From Corynebacterium sp. HMSC27B11 (GTDB lineage Bacteria > Actinomycetota > Actinomycetes > Mycobacteriales > Mycobacteriaceae), in the NCBI RefSeq assembly GCF_001815985.1, contig NZ_KV823563.1, forward strand, positions 1 to 38,874: a DNA stretch of 38,874 nt. Reading direction: 5' to 3'. Position 1 is the stretch's first letter; every line of letters begins with the position of its first letter. Positions 14,941 to 23,281 of the stretch are shown here, one piece after another. The notes under the pieces were generated by a model. The model saw only the letters and a list, made by a program, of their open reading frames with translations. It ran no database searches and was not told the DNA's origin. The position numbers were made by a program, and so were the translations under genes.

Positions 14941-16170
14941 ATGACCGCCCGCGACAGGGATTTCGATCAACTCCAGGGACATTGGCTGTTGGCCAGGCTC
15001 GGAAAGAAGGTGCTGCGCCCCGGCGGCCGGAAGATGACGGAGTGGATCCTCGACCAGTCCCGCCTCACCGATGCCCGAGTCGTCGAACTGGCCCCGGGCC
15101 TGGGCGTCACGGCGGCGGAGATCCTAAAGCGACGGCCGTCCGGATACGTCGGAGTCGACGAAGACGAAGCCGCCGTGCAGACCACAGCCAAGGTCGTGAG
15201 CGGCCAGGGTCGCGTAGTGAAGGGCAAGGCCCAGTCGACGGACCTCGACGACGATTCAGCGGATGCCGTCATCGGCGAAGCGATGCTCACCATGCAGGGA
15301 GTCAAGGGCAAGAATGCCATCCTCGACGAGGTCCGCCGCATCCTCGTGCCCGGTGGCCGGTACGCGATCCACGAACTCGCACTGACCCCCGACGACCTCC
15401 CGACGTCGACGAAGGACGAGATCCGGGTCGCCATGTCGAAGGCGATTCGCGTCAATGCCCGTCCACTCACCCCCGCCGAATGGCGGCAGCTGCTCGAGGA
15501 TCACGGCTTCGAGGTCGAACAGGTCCGCATCGGCGAGATGGGCCTACTCAAGCCGAGCCAGATGCTCGAGGACGAGGGCCCTGCCGGGGTCGCGCGGATC
15601 GTGGGCAACGCGATCAGGCAGCCGGCGGCGCGCCGACGGGTCCTGGGCATGCGCAGCACATTCGCCAAACACGACGACTCTCTCGCCTCGATCGGCATCG
15701 TGGCCCGTCTGCGCGACACCGCCGATGCCTTCGATGCGACGGGCGCCGATTCCAACGCTCCCGGCCCCGGGCGCGAAGCATCGTCCGCCGCCCGACGCGA
15801 GCCCGAGATCGAATTCCTCGACGCCGACCAGAAAGCTGAACTGACCGCCGAGCCGGAAGCCCTGAGCCTTCATGACATCGCCACCGCCGCACCAGCTGCA
15901 GAGGGCGGCGACGGCCCGGCCGTGAAACGACTGCAAACGGCCGACGGCGTCAACATCATCGCCATGCGCTTCCGTTCCGGACAGACATTGCCCGATCACC
16001 GCGCTGCACACCCGATCATGGTGCAATGCATCGAGGGCCAAGTGCGCTTCACCGTCGGCGACCGCACCGAGGTCCTCACGCCGGGGACCGTCGCGTACCT
16101 GCCCGCCATGGTCCCGCACCGGGTCGACGCGGACGAGGACTCCGTGTTCCTGCTGTCGATGCTGACCTGA
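14941..16170 (+). CDS. Iron-box-linked SAM methyltransferase-cupin fusion protein
   Basis: A 409-residue two-domain protein. Residues about 12-235 form a class I methyltransferase: the SAM-binding motif VVELAPGLGVTAAEIL is at 47-62, the acidic strand YVGVDEDEAA at 69-78, and RRILVPGGRYAIHEL supplies the post-motif helix. A linker rich in Ala, Glu and Asp (about 255-320) leads to a C-terminal single cupin with RFRSGQTLPDHRAAHP, EGQVRFTVGD and VPHRVDADED. AAGGAG six bases before the ATG fixes the start; the frame is open 19 codons further upstream. A DtxR-like box lies upstream. The substrate is unknown; iron control suggests a role under iron limitation, which is inference. It is not part of the haem locus and sits in DNA bounded by IS remnants. 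Confidence 0.8.
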   Translation: MTARDRDFDQLQGHWLLARLGKKVLRPGGRKMTEWILDQSRLTDARVVELAPGLGVTAAEILKRRPSGYVGVDEDEAAVQTTAKVVSGQGRVVKGKAQSTDLDDDSADAVIGEAMLTMQGVKGKNAILDEVRRILVPGGRYAIHELALTPDDLPTSTKDEIRVAMSKAIRVNARPLTPAEWRQLLEDHGFEVEQVRIGEMGLLKPSQMLEDEGPAGVARIVGNAIRQPAARRRVLGMRSTFAKHDDSLASIGIVARLRDTADAFDATGADSNAPGPGREASSAARREPEIEFLDADQKAELTAEPEALSLHDIATAAPAAEGGDGPAVKRLQTADGVNIIAMRFRSGQTLPDHRAAHPIMVQCIEGQVRFTVGDRTEVLTPGTVAYLPAMVPHRVDADEDSVFLLSMLT

Positions 16171-16186
16171 TCCGCCGGCCACGCCA

Positions 16187-16438
16187 CCGGAGGTGATCGC
16201 CCGCGGCGATTCCGTCATCGCGACGGACCTGCATGACACGGCGAACGAGGACGTCATCAAGCTCGGCGAAACGTGCACCTACCGCAAGCTGGACGTGACC
16301 TCCGACGCCGACCGGGAAGCCGCGGCCGAGGCCATCGGCGCGGTGGATGTGCTCGTGCTCAACGCGGGCATCGCGGTCGGCGGGGCGATCGAGAACGTCA
16401 CCATGAACACGTGGCACCGCGCGCTGGACATCAATCTG
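16187..16438 (+). pseudogene. Short-chain dehydrogenase fragment, truncated at both ends
   Basis: About 84 codons resemble the middle of an SDR: GDSVIATDLHDT (strand 2 and its acidic NAD-selecting residue), YRKLDVTSDADREAAAEAIG, VDVLVLNAGIAVGG (the NNAG-type motif) and NTWHRALDINL. The N-terminal GxxxGxG nucleotide loop and the C-terminal catalytic Tyr-x-x-x-Lys are both missing. The upstream break falls within 20 bases of the methyltransferase stop, and the downstream break coincides with an IS-like end (GGCTCTTC at 16438). The frame then runs on to a stop at 16489 through unrelated sequence. No start signal was seen. It cannot make a working SDR. Confidence 0.75.
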
Positions 16439-16471
16439 GCTCTTCGCGTTTGGGAGCGTGTAGCTGAGCCC
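16438..16471 (+). mobile_element. Second ISL3-like end (GGCTCTTC)
   Basis: GGCTCTTCGCGTTTGGGAGC begins exactly where the SDR homology stops. It shares the GGCTCTTC start of ISL3-family ends and of the element end at 12819, in the same orientation. The match beyond the first eight bases is weak, so the call depends mostly on its position at the gene break. No transposase is linked to it. Confidence 0.4.
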
Positions 16472-16520
16472 ACTAACTGCTCGCGCTGATCTTCGCTCAG
16501 CGAACTTCGTGCTCTCAACG

Positions 16521-16579
16521 AAAAACTGCTCCTCACTAATCGGTAGCTGATAAATCAGGCCAACTAATGGGGAGCAGTT
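16521..16579 (-). terminator. Strong branched terminator of ilvE
   Basis: On the minus strand, arms 16579-16560 and 16543-16524 pair over 20 positions with one mismatch and three G-U pairs. The 16-base loop contains a further CTGAT/ATCAG hairpin, and TTTTT follows the stem. It lies about 85 bases beyond the ilvE stop. Confidence 0.88.
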
Positions 16580-16665
16580 CAACGATGGTAGCCCGGGGCC
16601 GTGAAGTATCGCTCCACACCACCGCGCGAGGCGCGTTACGCAGCTAGTGCGTTATTGCAGGCGCT

Positions 16666-17817
16666 CTACTGCAGATCCTCAGCCGGAACCAGGGTATGCA
16701 GCCAACCGTGCTTATCCTCCACGGCACCGCGCTGGATGCCCGTGAGGTGGTCGCGCAACCGCATGGTGACCTCGCCGGTCTGGGCACCGTTGATGTCGTA
16801 CTCACCACCGGCGTACTTGACGGAGCCCACCGGGGTGACCACGGCGGCGGTGCCGCAGGCCAGCACCTCGGAGAGCATGCCGGAGTTCGCGGCCTGCTCC
16901 CACTCCTCGATGGAGATGCGGCGCTCATTGACGGTGTAGCCCAGGTCCCGAGCGACCTGGATCAGGGAGTCGCGGGTGACACCCGGCAGCAGGGAGCCGG
17001 AGAGCTCCGGGGTGATGACCTCGGCGTTCTCCCCCTCGCCGAAGACGAACATGAGGTTCATGCCGCCCATCTCCTCGACCCACTTGCGCTCGACGGCGTC
17101 CAGCCACACGACCTGGTCGCAGCCCTGCTCGGCGGCCTGGGCCTGGGCCATGAGGGAACCGGCGTAGTTACCAGCGCACTTCGCGGCACCGGTGCCGCCG
17201 GGTGCGGCGCGCACGTACTCGGTGGACAGCCACACGCTGACCGGCTTGATGCCGCCGGTGAAGTAGGCGCCCGCCGGGGAGGCGATGACCATGTAGGTGT
17301 AGGTCTTGGATGGCTGCACACCCAGGTGGACGTCCCGGGCGATCATCAGCGGGCGCAGGTACAGCGCGGCCTCGCCGCCTGCTGCTGGCACCCACTCGTG
17401 GTCGATGGCGACCAGCTGCTTCAGGGACTCGAGGAACAGCTCCTCCGGCAGCGGGGCCATACCCAGGCGCTCGGCGGAACGCGCCATACGCTGGGCGTTC
17501 TGCTCCGGGCGGAAGGTGGCGATGCTGCCGTCCGGCTGGCGGTAAGCCTTGATGCCCTCGAAGATGGCCTGGCCGTAGTGGAAGACCATGCTGGCCGGGT
17601 CCATGCTCAGCGGACCGTAGGGCTCGACGCGGGCGTTGTGCCAGCCGATCTCCTCGTCGTAGTCGATGAGGACCATGTGGTCGGTGAAGTGGACGCCGAA
17701 GCCCGGGCTCTCGAGGACCTTGGCGATATCCGCCGAGGAAGTGCGGTTCTCGTTCGGCGTGACGGTGAAGCTCAGATTGGTGTTTGGTGCGGTGGTGTTC
17801 GGTGTGCTTTCGCTCAT
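16666..17817 (-). CDS. ilvE: Branched-chain amino acid aminotransferase
   Basis: A 383-residue class IV PLP aminotransferase that makes valine, leucine and isoleucine from their keto acids in the cytoplasm. Marks are FHYGQAIFEGIKAYR, the PLP Lys213 in AAKCAGNYAGSL, the DAVERKWVEEMGGMNLMFVF segment, and SGMLSEVLACGTAAVVTPVG near the C-terminus that binds the cofactor phosphate. Length fits the family (about 360-380). The ATG of MSEST is chosen; an in-frame ATG four codons upstream is possible, but its GAGGA would sit only three bases away, so the start is uncertain by 12 bases. It is divergent from pepA with 89 bp between them and is followed by a strong terminator. Confidence 0.94.
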   Translation of the reverse strand: MSESTPNTTAPNTNLSFTVTPNENRTSSADIAKVLESPGFGVHFTDHMVLIDYDEEIGWHNARVEPYGPLSMDPASMVFHYGQAIFEGIKAYRQPDGSIATFRPEQNAQRMARSAERLGMAPLPEELFLESLKQLVAIDHEWVPAAGGEAALYLRPLMIARDVHLGVQPSKTYTYMVIASPAGAYFTGGIKPVSVWLSTEYVRAAPGGTGAAKCAGNYAGSLMAQAQAAEQGCDQVVWLDAVERKWVEEMGGMNLMFVFGEGENAEVITPELSGSLLPGVTRDSLIQVARDLGYTVNERRISIEEWEQAANSGMLSEVLACGTAAVVTPVGSVKYAGGEYDINGAQTGEVTMRLRDHLTGIQRGAVEDKHGWLHTLVPAEDLQ

Positions 17818-17906
17818 GGCTACAACCATAGTTCCTCGAAAAATTGTGAGTACAGTTGATGGCGCATTAGTGAGTTTTCGCATTGCGAAAGGATTGATTT
17901 TCGATC

Positions 17907-19532
17907 ATGACCACCCAGCCAGGCCAGCCGATCGCGCTGGATCCCGCCCAGACTTATTCCGCCCTGCCGAACCGTGGCACGATGCCGGCGATTGACCTCG
18001 TCGCGGAGGTTCCGGCGAACGCGGATGTGGACACGCTCATCGTTCCGGTGTTCCAGGGTGCCAACGGCCTGGAGTTGGCCGCCACGGGTTCTGGCCTGTT
18101 GAGCAAGGAGCAGGAGATCACCCTGTGGCGCGTGCTCACCAGCGTGGGTGCGACCGGCAAGCGCGAGGAGCTCACCCCGGTTCCGGGCGAGCTGCTGGCG
18201 ACCGAGGGAACGGCCCCGGCGACCAAGATCCTGGCGCTGGGCCTGGGCGATATCGACGAATCCACGGACGAGGACATCCGCGAGCTCGCGGGTGTGGCTT
18301 CCCGCGCCGCGGGCCTGGGCTCGAAGGTCGTTTCCAGCCTCGGCCTGATTTCCCCGGAGGCCGCGCTCGTCGGTCATGCCCTGGGTGGTTACCGTTTCGC
18401 TGGCTTCAAGGGCGCTTCCACCAAGGACACCGCTGGCCAGGATGTTTCCGCTAAGGACGACGACGCCGACGCGTCCGACTCCCCTGCCACCATCACGGTG
18501 CTCGCCCGCGAGGCCGACGCCGCCCTGCTGGCCCAGGCGCAGGTTGACGCCGCCGCGGTGGCGCTGGCCCGTGACTTCGTGAACACCCCGGCGAACTTCC
18601 TGTACCCGGAGACCTATGCCAACACGATCCGCGAGATCGCTGAGGCCGTGGGGCTGGGCGTCGAAATCCTGGATGAAAAGGAGCTGGAGGAGAAGGGCTA
18701 CGGCGGCATCGTCGGCGTCGGTAAGGGCAGTGAGCACGCCCCACGCCTGGTGCGTCTGACCCACGAGCCGTCTGCGGATAACGAGGCACCGCAGGTCGCC
18801 CTCGTCGGTAAGGGCGTGACCTTCGATACCGGCGGTATCTCCCTGAAGCCGGGTGCGAATATGTGGGACATGATTTCGGACATGGGTGGTTCCGCGGCTG
18901 TCGTCGCCACGATGGTGGCTGCCGCCCGCCTGGACCTGCCGATGAAGGTTATCGCCACGATCCCGCTGGCGGAGAACACCCCGAGCTCCACCGCGACCCG
19001 CCCAGGTGATGTGCTGCGCCACTACAACGGTCTGACCACCGAGGTGCTGAACACGGACGCCGAGGGCCGCTTGATCCTGGCGGATGCGATGGCGCGCGCC
19101 TGCGAGGATGAGCCGGATTACCTCATCGAGACCGCGACCCTGACCGGCGCGCAGATGGTGGCGCTGGGCAACCGCACCCCGGGTGTCATGGGTTCCATCG
19201 CCTTCCGCGACAAGGTGGCGGAACTGTCCCAGGAGATCGGCGAGAACGGTTGGGCTATGCCGCTGCCGCCTGAGCTGGGCGAGGCGCTGAAGTCCGATGT
19301 GGCTGACCTGCGCAATATCTCCGCCAGCCGCTGGGGTGGCATGTCGGTGGCCGGCCACTACCTGGCTAACTTCGTGACCGAGGGCGTGGAGTGGGTGCAC
19401 ATCGATATCGCTGGCCCGGCGTATAACACCGAGGGCGCGTTCGGCTACACCCCGAAGCGCGGCACGGGCGTGCCGGTGCGCACGATCCTGGCGACCCTGC
19501 GCCACCTGGCAGGGACCACCAAGGAGGGCTAA
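17907..19532 (+). CDS. pepA: Leucyl aminopeptidase (M17 family)
   Basis: A 541-residue cytosolic metallo-aminopeptidase that removes N-terminal residues from peptides using two metal ions. The C-terminal catalytic domain holds VGKGVTFDTGGISLKPG with Lys302 and Asp307, and the signature N382-T-D384-A-E386-G-R388-L-I-L-A-D-A with metal and catalytic residues. WVHIDIAGPAY and the KRGTGVPVRT end are also typical. The protein is about 40 residues longer than usual; the extra sequence is an acidic insert (about residues 172-193, rich in Asp, Ala, Ser) in the N-terminal domain. AAAGGA lies upstream of the ATG. The gene is divergent from ilvE and convergent with the small gene at 19599. Confidence 0.94.
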   Translation: MTTQPGQPIALDPAQTYSALPNRGTMPAIDLVAEVPANADVDTLIVPVFQGANGLELAATGSGLLSKEQEITLWRVLTSVGATGKREELTPVPGELLATEGTAPATKILALGLGDIDESTDEDIRELAGVASRAAGLGSKVVSSLGLISPEAALVGHALGGYRFAGFKGASTKDTAGQDVSAKDDDADASDSPATITVLAREADAALLAQAQVDAAAVALARDFVNTPANFLYPETYANTIREIAEAVGLGVEILDEKELEEKGYGGIVGVGKGSEHAPRLVRLTHEPSADNEAPQVALVGKGVTFDTGGISLKPGANMWDMISDMGGSAAVVATMVAAARLDLPMKVIATIPLAENTPSSTATRPGDVLRHYNGLTTEVLNTDAEGRLILADAMARACEDEPDYLIETATLTGAQMVALGNRTPGVMGSIAFRDKVAELSQEIGENGWAMPLPPELGEALKSDVADLRNISASRWGGMSVAGHYLANFVTEGVEWVHIDIAGPAYNTEGAFGYTPKRGTGVPVRTILATLRHLAGTTKEG

Positions 19533-19598
19533 GCCCAAGCCCTGGCCCTCCCCCTCGGCTAGAACTGCCCGGGGCTAGGGTTTCTCCCCCCCGGAGGG

Positions 19599-20009
19599 CT
19601 AGGAGTCCTCTTCCGAGCGGCGCGCCTGTTCCATGCGGGCGCGCCGTTCGCGCTGTTCGAGGCGCTTTTTGATCAGCCGGTCGCGCTCGATGCGGTCGCG
19701 CATGCGCTGCGGGTAGCCGGTCTCTTCGGCGAAGTAGAGGGGGATGCCGAGCTTCTTGGCGACCACGTCGATGCCCTTCGGCCCGCCGATCTTGCGGCGC
19801 GTCCAGTCGCCGGAGCCATCAACGAGAACGACCGACATCTCGTTGATGAGGGTCTCGGGTTCCACGAACCCTTCCACCCCACCTGCCTGCCCGCCGTGTT
19901 GCGCGGACCAGGTGCTCAGGTACTCCAAATCACGGGCGCGGATGGTGTCTCCGGGCGCATGCGGCGGCTTGGTCTGATTCTTGCTGGATCGGCCAAAAAG
20001 ATTGAACAC
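19599..20009 (-). CDS. Conserved hypothetical protein (136 aa)
   Basis: I do not recognise a named domain. The protein starts MFNLFGRSSKN, has a central part with alternating hydrophobic strands (MSVVLVDGSGDWTRRKIGG, IDVVAKKLGIPLYFAEETGYP) and ends in a strongly charged helix from about residue 100, rich in Arg, Glu and Lys and likely coiled or nucleic-acid binding. No signal peptide or membrane helix is visible, so it is probably cytoplasmic. Codon use and the clear start support a real gene. It lies convergent to pepA and divergent from the E2 gene, a spot where corynebacterial genomes carry a small hypothetical gene. Its function is unknown. Confidence 0.7.
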   Translation of the reverse strand: MFNLFGRSSKNQTKPPHAPGDTIRARDLEYLSTWSAQHGGQAGGVEGFVEPETLINEMSVVLVDGSGDWTRRKIGGPKGIDVVAKKLGIPLYFAEETGYPQRMRDRIERDRLIKKRLEQRERRARMEQARRSEEDS

Positions 20010-20149
20010 AACTCACCATTCTAGGCAGTCCGGTTCTCGGTCGGGGTTGGGTGCGTCGAAACTTGCTTGAGAGCGTACAATTGTTGAGTAACTGGTCTTT
20101 AAAACTCGACCACAGCTAGTTTTCGCGTTTCAAGAGGAGCTTCAACACC

Positions 20150-22330
20150 ATGGCGCAGTCCGTCGAAATGCCCGAGTTGGGCGAATCGGTCACTGAGGGC
20201 ACCATCACCCAGTGGCTGAAGAAGGTTGGCGACAAGGTAGAGGTGGATGAGCCTTTGCTCGAGGTGTCCACCGACAAGGTTGATACCGAGATCCCCTCCC
20301 CTGTTGCCGGCGTTCTGCTGAAGGTAATGGCCGAAGAGGACGACACGATCGAGGTCGGTTCCGTCATCGCTGAGATCGGCGAGGAGGATGAAGCTCCTTC
20401 CTCCGATGACGAGGGCGACGACTCCTCCAACGAGGACGAGGCTGCGGACAGCTCCGATGAGGAGGCTGCTGAGGAGTCCGAGGATGAGTCCTCCGACGAT
20501 TCCGCTTCCGAGGGTTCCGGTGAGGGCGAGGACGTCACCATGCCGGAGCTCGGCGAGTCCGTCACCGAGGGCACCATCACCCAGTGGCTGAAGTCCGTCG
20601 GCGACAAGGTCGAGGTCGACGAGCCACTGCTCGAGGTCTCCACCGACAAGGTCGACACCGAGATCCCATCCCCGGTCGCAGGCACCCTGGTCGAGATCCT
20701 CGCTGAGGAGGACGACACCGTCGAGGTCGGCGACGTCATCGCCCGCATCGGCGACGGCGAGGCTAAGCCGGCCAAGAAGGAAGAGCCGAAGGCTGAGGAG
20801 CCGGAGGAGACCGAGGACGAGGACGTTGAGGATTCCTCCGAGGACACCTCCTCCGATGAATCTTCCGACGATTCCGCTTCCGAGGGTTCCGGTGAGGGCG
20901 AGGACGTCACCATGCCGGAGCTCGGCGAGTCCGTCACCGAGGGCACCATCACCCAGTGGCTGAAGTCCGTCGGCGACAAGGTCGAGGTCGACGAGCCACT
21001 GCTCGAGGTCTCCACCGACAAGGTCGACACCGAGATCCCATCCCCGGTCGCAGGCACCCTGGTCGAGATCCTCGCTGAGGAGGACGACACCGTCGAGGTC
21101 GGCGACGTCATCGCCCGCATCGGCGACGGCGAGGCTAAGCCGGCCAAGAAGGAAGAGCCGAAGAAGGAGAAGTCCGAGGACAAGTCTTCCGAGAAGGCTG
21201 AGGCGAAGGACGAGCAGAAGTCTGAGAAGAAGGACGACTCCAAGGACGAGCAGAAGTCCGAGAAGAAGGACTCCGGCAAGGACAAGGCCGCGGCCGCCCG
21301 CGAGGCTGCACGCGAGAAGGCTGCGGAGACCACCGCACGCCCGAACGTCGCCGACCGCGGCGAGAAGTCCGGCTCCGCTGGCGAGCCGTCCGGCGATAAC
21401 CTGCCGTACGTGACCCCGCTGGTCCGCAAGCTGGCCGAGAAGAACAACGTGGACCTCTCCAAGGTCACCGGCACCGGCGTTGGCGGCCGCATCCGCAAGC
21501 AGGACGTCCTGGCCGCCGCCGAGGGCGAGAACATCACCACCGGCGCGAAGACCAACCTGCCGGCCGGCCCGCGTGCATCCGCGCACAAGGTCGACCCGAA
21601 TAAGCAGGAGCTGATCGGCACGACCCAGAAGGTCAACCGCATCCGCGAGATCACGGCACGCACCACCCTGGAGTCCCTGCGCAACTCCGCGCAGCTGACC
21701 CAGGTCCACGAGGTCGACATGACCCTCGTCGCCGACCTGCGCGCGAAGTCCAAGAAGGCTTTCCAGGACGCCCACGGCGTGAACCTGACCTTCCTGCCGT
21801 TCTTCGCGAAGGCTGCCGTCGAGGCGCTCATCTCCCACCCGAACGTCAACGCGTCCTACAACGCTGAGACCAAGGAGATGACCTACCACGACCGCGTGAA
21901 CCTGAGCATCGCGGTGGACACCGAGGACGGCCTGCTCTCCCCGGTCATCCACGACGCGCAGGACCTGAGCCTGCCGGAGCTGGCGAAGGCCATCGCAGAC
22001 ATCGCTGACCGCGCACGCAACAAGAAGCTGAAGCCGAACGATCTGGCAGGTGGCACCTTCACCATCACCAACATCGGTTCCGAGGGCGCCCTGACCGACA
22101 CCCCGATCCTGGTTCCGCCGCAGGCAGCCATGGTCGGCACCGGTGCGATCGTGAAGCGCCCGGTCGTCCTCACCGAGGACGAGAACGAGGCCATCGCTAT
22201 CCGCGACATGGTCTTCCTGCCGATGACCTACGACCACCAGGTCATCGACGGCGCCGACGCAGGCCGCTTCATGTCCACCCTGCGTGACCGCCTGGAGAAG
22301 GGCGACTTCGAGGATGACCTGGAGCTCTAA
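20150..22330 (+). CDS. sucB: Dihydrolipoamide acyltransferase E2 with three lipoyl domains (actinobacterial SucB/AceF)
   Basis: A 726-residue E2 subunit. Three lipoyl domains carry lipoyl lysines Lys43, Lys167 and Lys291, each in DKVDTE and spaced exactly 124 residues apart, joined by linkers rich in Glu, Asp and Ser. A Lys/Glu-rich linker leads to the peripheral subunit-binding domain (about 415-455, [16 protein letters not shown]), then the catalytic acyltransferase core with H696-x3-D700-G. Databases usually call this actinobacterial family SucB. In Corynebacterium the homologue serves as AceF of a mixed pyruvate/2-oxoglutarate dehydrogenase complex, since OdhA carries its own succinyl-transferring domain; that role is inferred here. 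A good AGGAG precedes the ATG, and TACAAT (20076-20081) is a possible -10. Domains 2 and 3 come from an exact 300-bp duplication. lipB and lipA follow. Confidence 0.93.
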   Translation: MAQSVEMPELGESVTEGTITQWLKKVGDKVEVDEPLLEVSTDKVDTEIPSPVAGVLLKVMAEEDDTIEVGSVIAEIGEEDEAPSSDDEGDDSSNEDEAADSSDEEAAEESEDESSDDSASEGSGEGEDVTMPELGESVTEGTITQWLKSVGDKVEVDEPLLEVSTDKVDTEIPSPVAGTLVEILAEEDDTVEVGDVIARIGDGEAKPAKKEEPKAEEPEETEDEDVEDSSEDTSSDESSDDSASEGSGEGEDVTMPELGESVTEGTITQWLKSVGDKVEVDEPLLEVSTDKVDTEIPSPVAGTLVEILAEEDDTVEVGDVIARIGDGEAKPAKKEEPKKEKSEDKSSEKAEAKDEQKSEKKDDSKDEQKSEKKDSGKDKAAAAREAAREKAAETTARPNVADRGEKSGSAGEPSGDNLPYVTPLVRKLAEKNNVDLSKVTGTGVGGRIRKQDVLAAAEGENITTGAKTNLPAGPRASAHKVDPNKQELIGTTQKVNRIREITARTTLESLRNSAQLTQVHEVDMTLVADLRAKSKKAFQDAHGVNLTFLPFFAKAAVEALISHPNVNASYNAETKEMTYHDRVNLSIAVDTEDGLLSPVIHDAQDLSLPELAKAIADIADRARNKKLKPNDLAGGTFTITNIGSEGALTDTPILVPPQAAMVGTGAIVKRPVVLTEDENEAIAIRDMVFLPMTYDHQVIDGADAGRFMSTLRDRLEKGDFEDDLEL
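20492..20791 (+). repeat. Copy 1 of exact 300-bp tandem repeat in E2 gene
   Basis: By eye this stretch is identical, base for base, to 20864-21163. It encodes the end of the acidic linker and lipoyl domain 2. The period is 372 bp (124 codons); the 72 bp between the copies differ from the matching linkers. Confidence 0.9.
20864..21163 (+). repeat. Copy 2 of exact 300-bp tandem repeat in E2 gene
   Basis: Second copy, encoding lipoyl domain 3. It differs from copy 1 at no position that I could find, including third codon positions, while lipoyl domain 1 differs from both in many silent positions. Confidence 0.9.
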
Positions 22331-22432
22331 AGCTCCCGCGCCCCTCACGGTGGCGCTGGCTAAAGGCAGCGCCGCGCGCGGAAGATAGCGCCCGCGGGTA
22401 GTTCCCAGCCACTAACGGGACCCGCAGTACTC

Positions 22433-22465
22433 AGACCCCCGAGCCTCAACGCTTGGGGGTCTTTT
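22433..22465 (+). terminator. Terminator of E2 gene
   Basis: AGACCCCCGAG pairs with CTTGGGGGTCT around an eight-base loop, followed by a TTTT run that includes the last stem base. It ends ten bases before the -10 box of lipB. Confidence 0.85.
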
Positions 22466-22474
22466 GCTGCGCGC

Positions 22475-22480
22475 TACACT
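22475..22480 (+). promoter_or_regulatory. -10 box placed for leaderless lipB transcript
   Basis: TACACT ends eight bases before the lipB ATG at 22489, straight after the E2 terminator, and no ribosome binding site is seen. This supports a leaderless lipB mRNA. Confidence 0.55.
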
Positions 22481-22488
22481 TGGCAAAC

Positions 22489-23187
22489 ATGGGCTTTCAA
22501 ACCGGCAGTATCCGCATGGACTCCACCCCGATCGAGGTCAAGGAGCTCGGCACGGTGGATTATCAGGAGACCTGGCACCGCCAGGCCGAACTCGCCGCCG
22601 AGCGCGCCGAGGGGAAAATCAACGACCAGTTGCTGATCCTGGAGCACCCGTCGACGTACACGGCGGGTAAGCGCACGGAGGACAGTGACCGGCCGGATAA
22701 CGGGCTGCCGGTGGTGGACGTCGACCGTGGCGGCCGCATCACCTGGCACGGGCCGGGCCAGCTGGTCGCCTACCCCATCATCAAACTGGCCGACCCGGTG
22801 GACGTGGTGGACTATGTCCGCCGCCTCGAGGAAGCATTGATCCAGACCTGTAAGGATGTCGGCCTGGAGGGCACCGGACGCGTCGAGGGGCGCTCCGGTG
22901 TGTGGCTGCCCGCTGGCGTGGTCGGCGGTGAGCTCAAGCCCGCCAGAAAGATCGCGGCGATCGGTATTCGCGTCACCCGCGGGGTGACGATGCACGGGGT
23001 GTCCCTGAATTGCGACAACACCATGGAATACTACGGGCACATCGTGCCCTGCGGCATCGCCGATGCCGGGGTGACCACGCTGTCCGCGGAACTCGGCAGG
23101 GACGTCACCGTCGAGGAGTGCCGCGAAGCGCTGGAGAAGAACATCGTGGCTGCCCTCAACGGCGAGCTGGCGGTGCACAAGGACTAG
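22489..23187 (+). CDS. lipB: Lipoyl(octanoyl) transferase LipB
   Basis: A 232-residue enzyme that moves octanoyl groups from acyl carrier protein to lipoyl domains, the first step of protein lipoylation. The family signature [17 protein letters not shown] spans residues 80-96, with the catalytic Lys154 in [10 protein letters not shown] and Cys188 in IVPCGI. Length is typical. ATG 22489 is chosen because the E2 terminator and a -10 box lie just upstream; the open frame extends 12 codons further but runs through that terminator. A second in-frame Met at residue 10 is a weaker alternative. It sits between its substrate gene (E2) and lipA, so the lipoylation path and its main target are encoded side by side. 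Confidence 0.95.
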   Translation: MGFQTGSIRMDSTPIEVKELGTVDYQETWHRQAELAAERAEGKINDQLLILEHPSTYTAGKRTEDSDRPDNGLPVVDVDRGGRITWHGPGQLVAYPIIKLADPVDVVDYVRRLEEALIQTCKDVGLEGTGRVEGRSGVWLPAGVVGGELKPARKIAAIGIRVTRGVTMHGVSLNCDNTMEYYGHIVPCGIADAGVTTLSAELGRDVTVEECREALEKNIVAALNGELAVHKD

Positions 23188-23268
23188 CCGCAGCGCTCGC
23201 CATGCCGGTGATGTTTGGGCAGGTCAGCCCGCACGCCGAGATTGTTAGCAATCATCGGGTGACCAGCG

Positions 23269-23274
23269 TAGGGT
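23269..23274 (+). promoter_or_regulatory. -10 box placed for leaderless lipA transcript
   Basis: TAGGGT ends seven bases before the lipA ATG at 23282 with no ribosome binding site between them, suggesting that lipA has its own leaderless promoter besides any read-through from lipB. Confidence 0.5.
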
Positions 23275-23281
23275 GGTCTGC

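Noticed and set aside
16076..16582. Minus-strand frame starting MNCSPLVGLIYQLP, a possible transposase start
   Set aside because: Its first 20 codons are the stem-loop of the ilvE terminator, and the rest is antisense to the SDR fragment and the cupin domain.
17820..19538. 572-residue minus-strand frame opposite pepA
   Set aside because: Antisense shadow of an M17 peptidase with complete active-site motifs.
20099..22348. 749-residue minus-strand frame opposite the E2 gene, with repeats
   Set aside because: Its repeats are only the reverse complement of the lipoyl-domain duplication, and the protein has no coherent domain.
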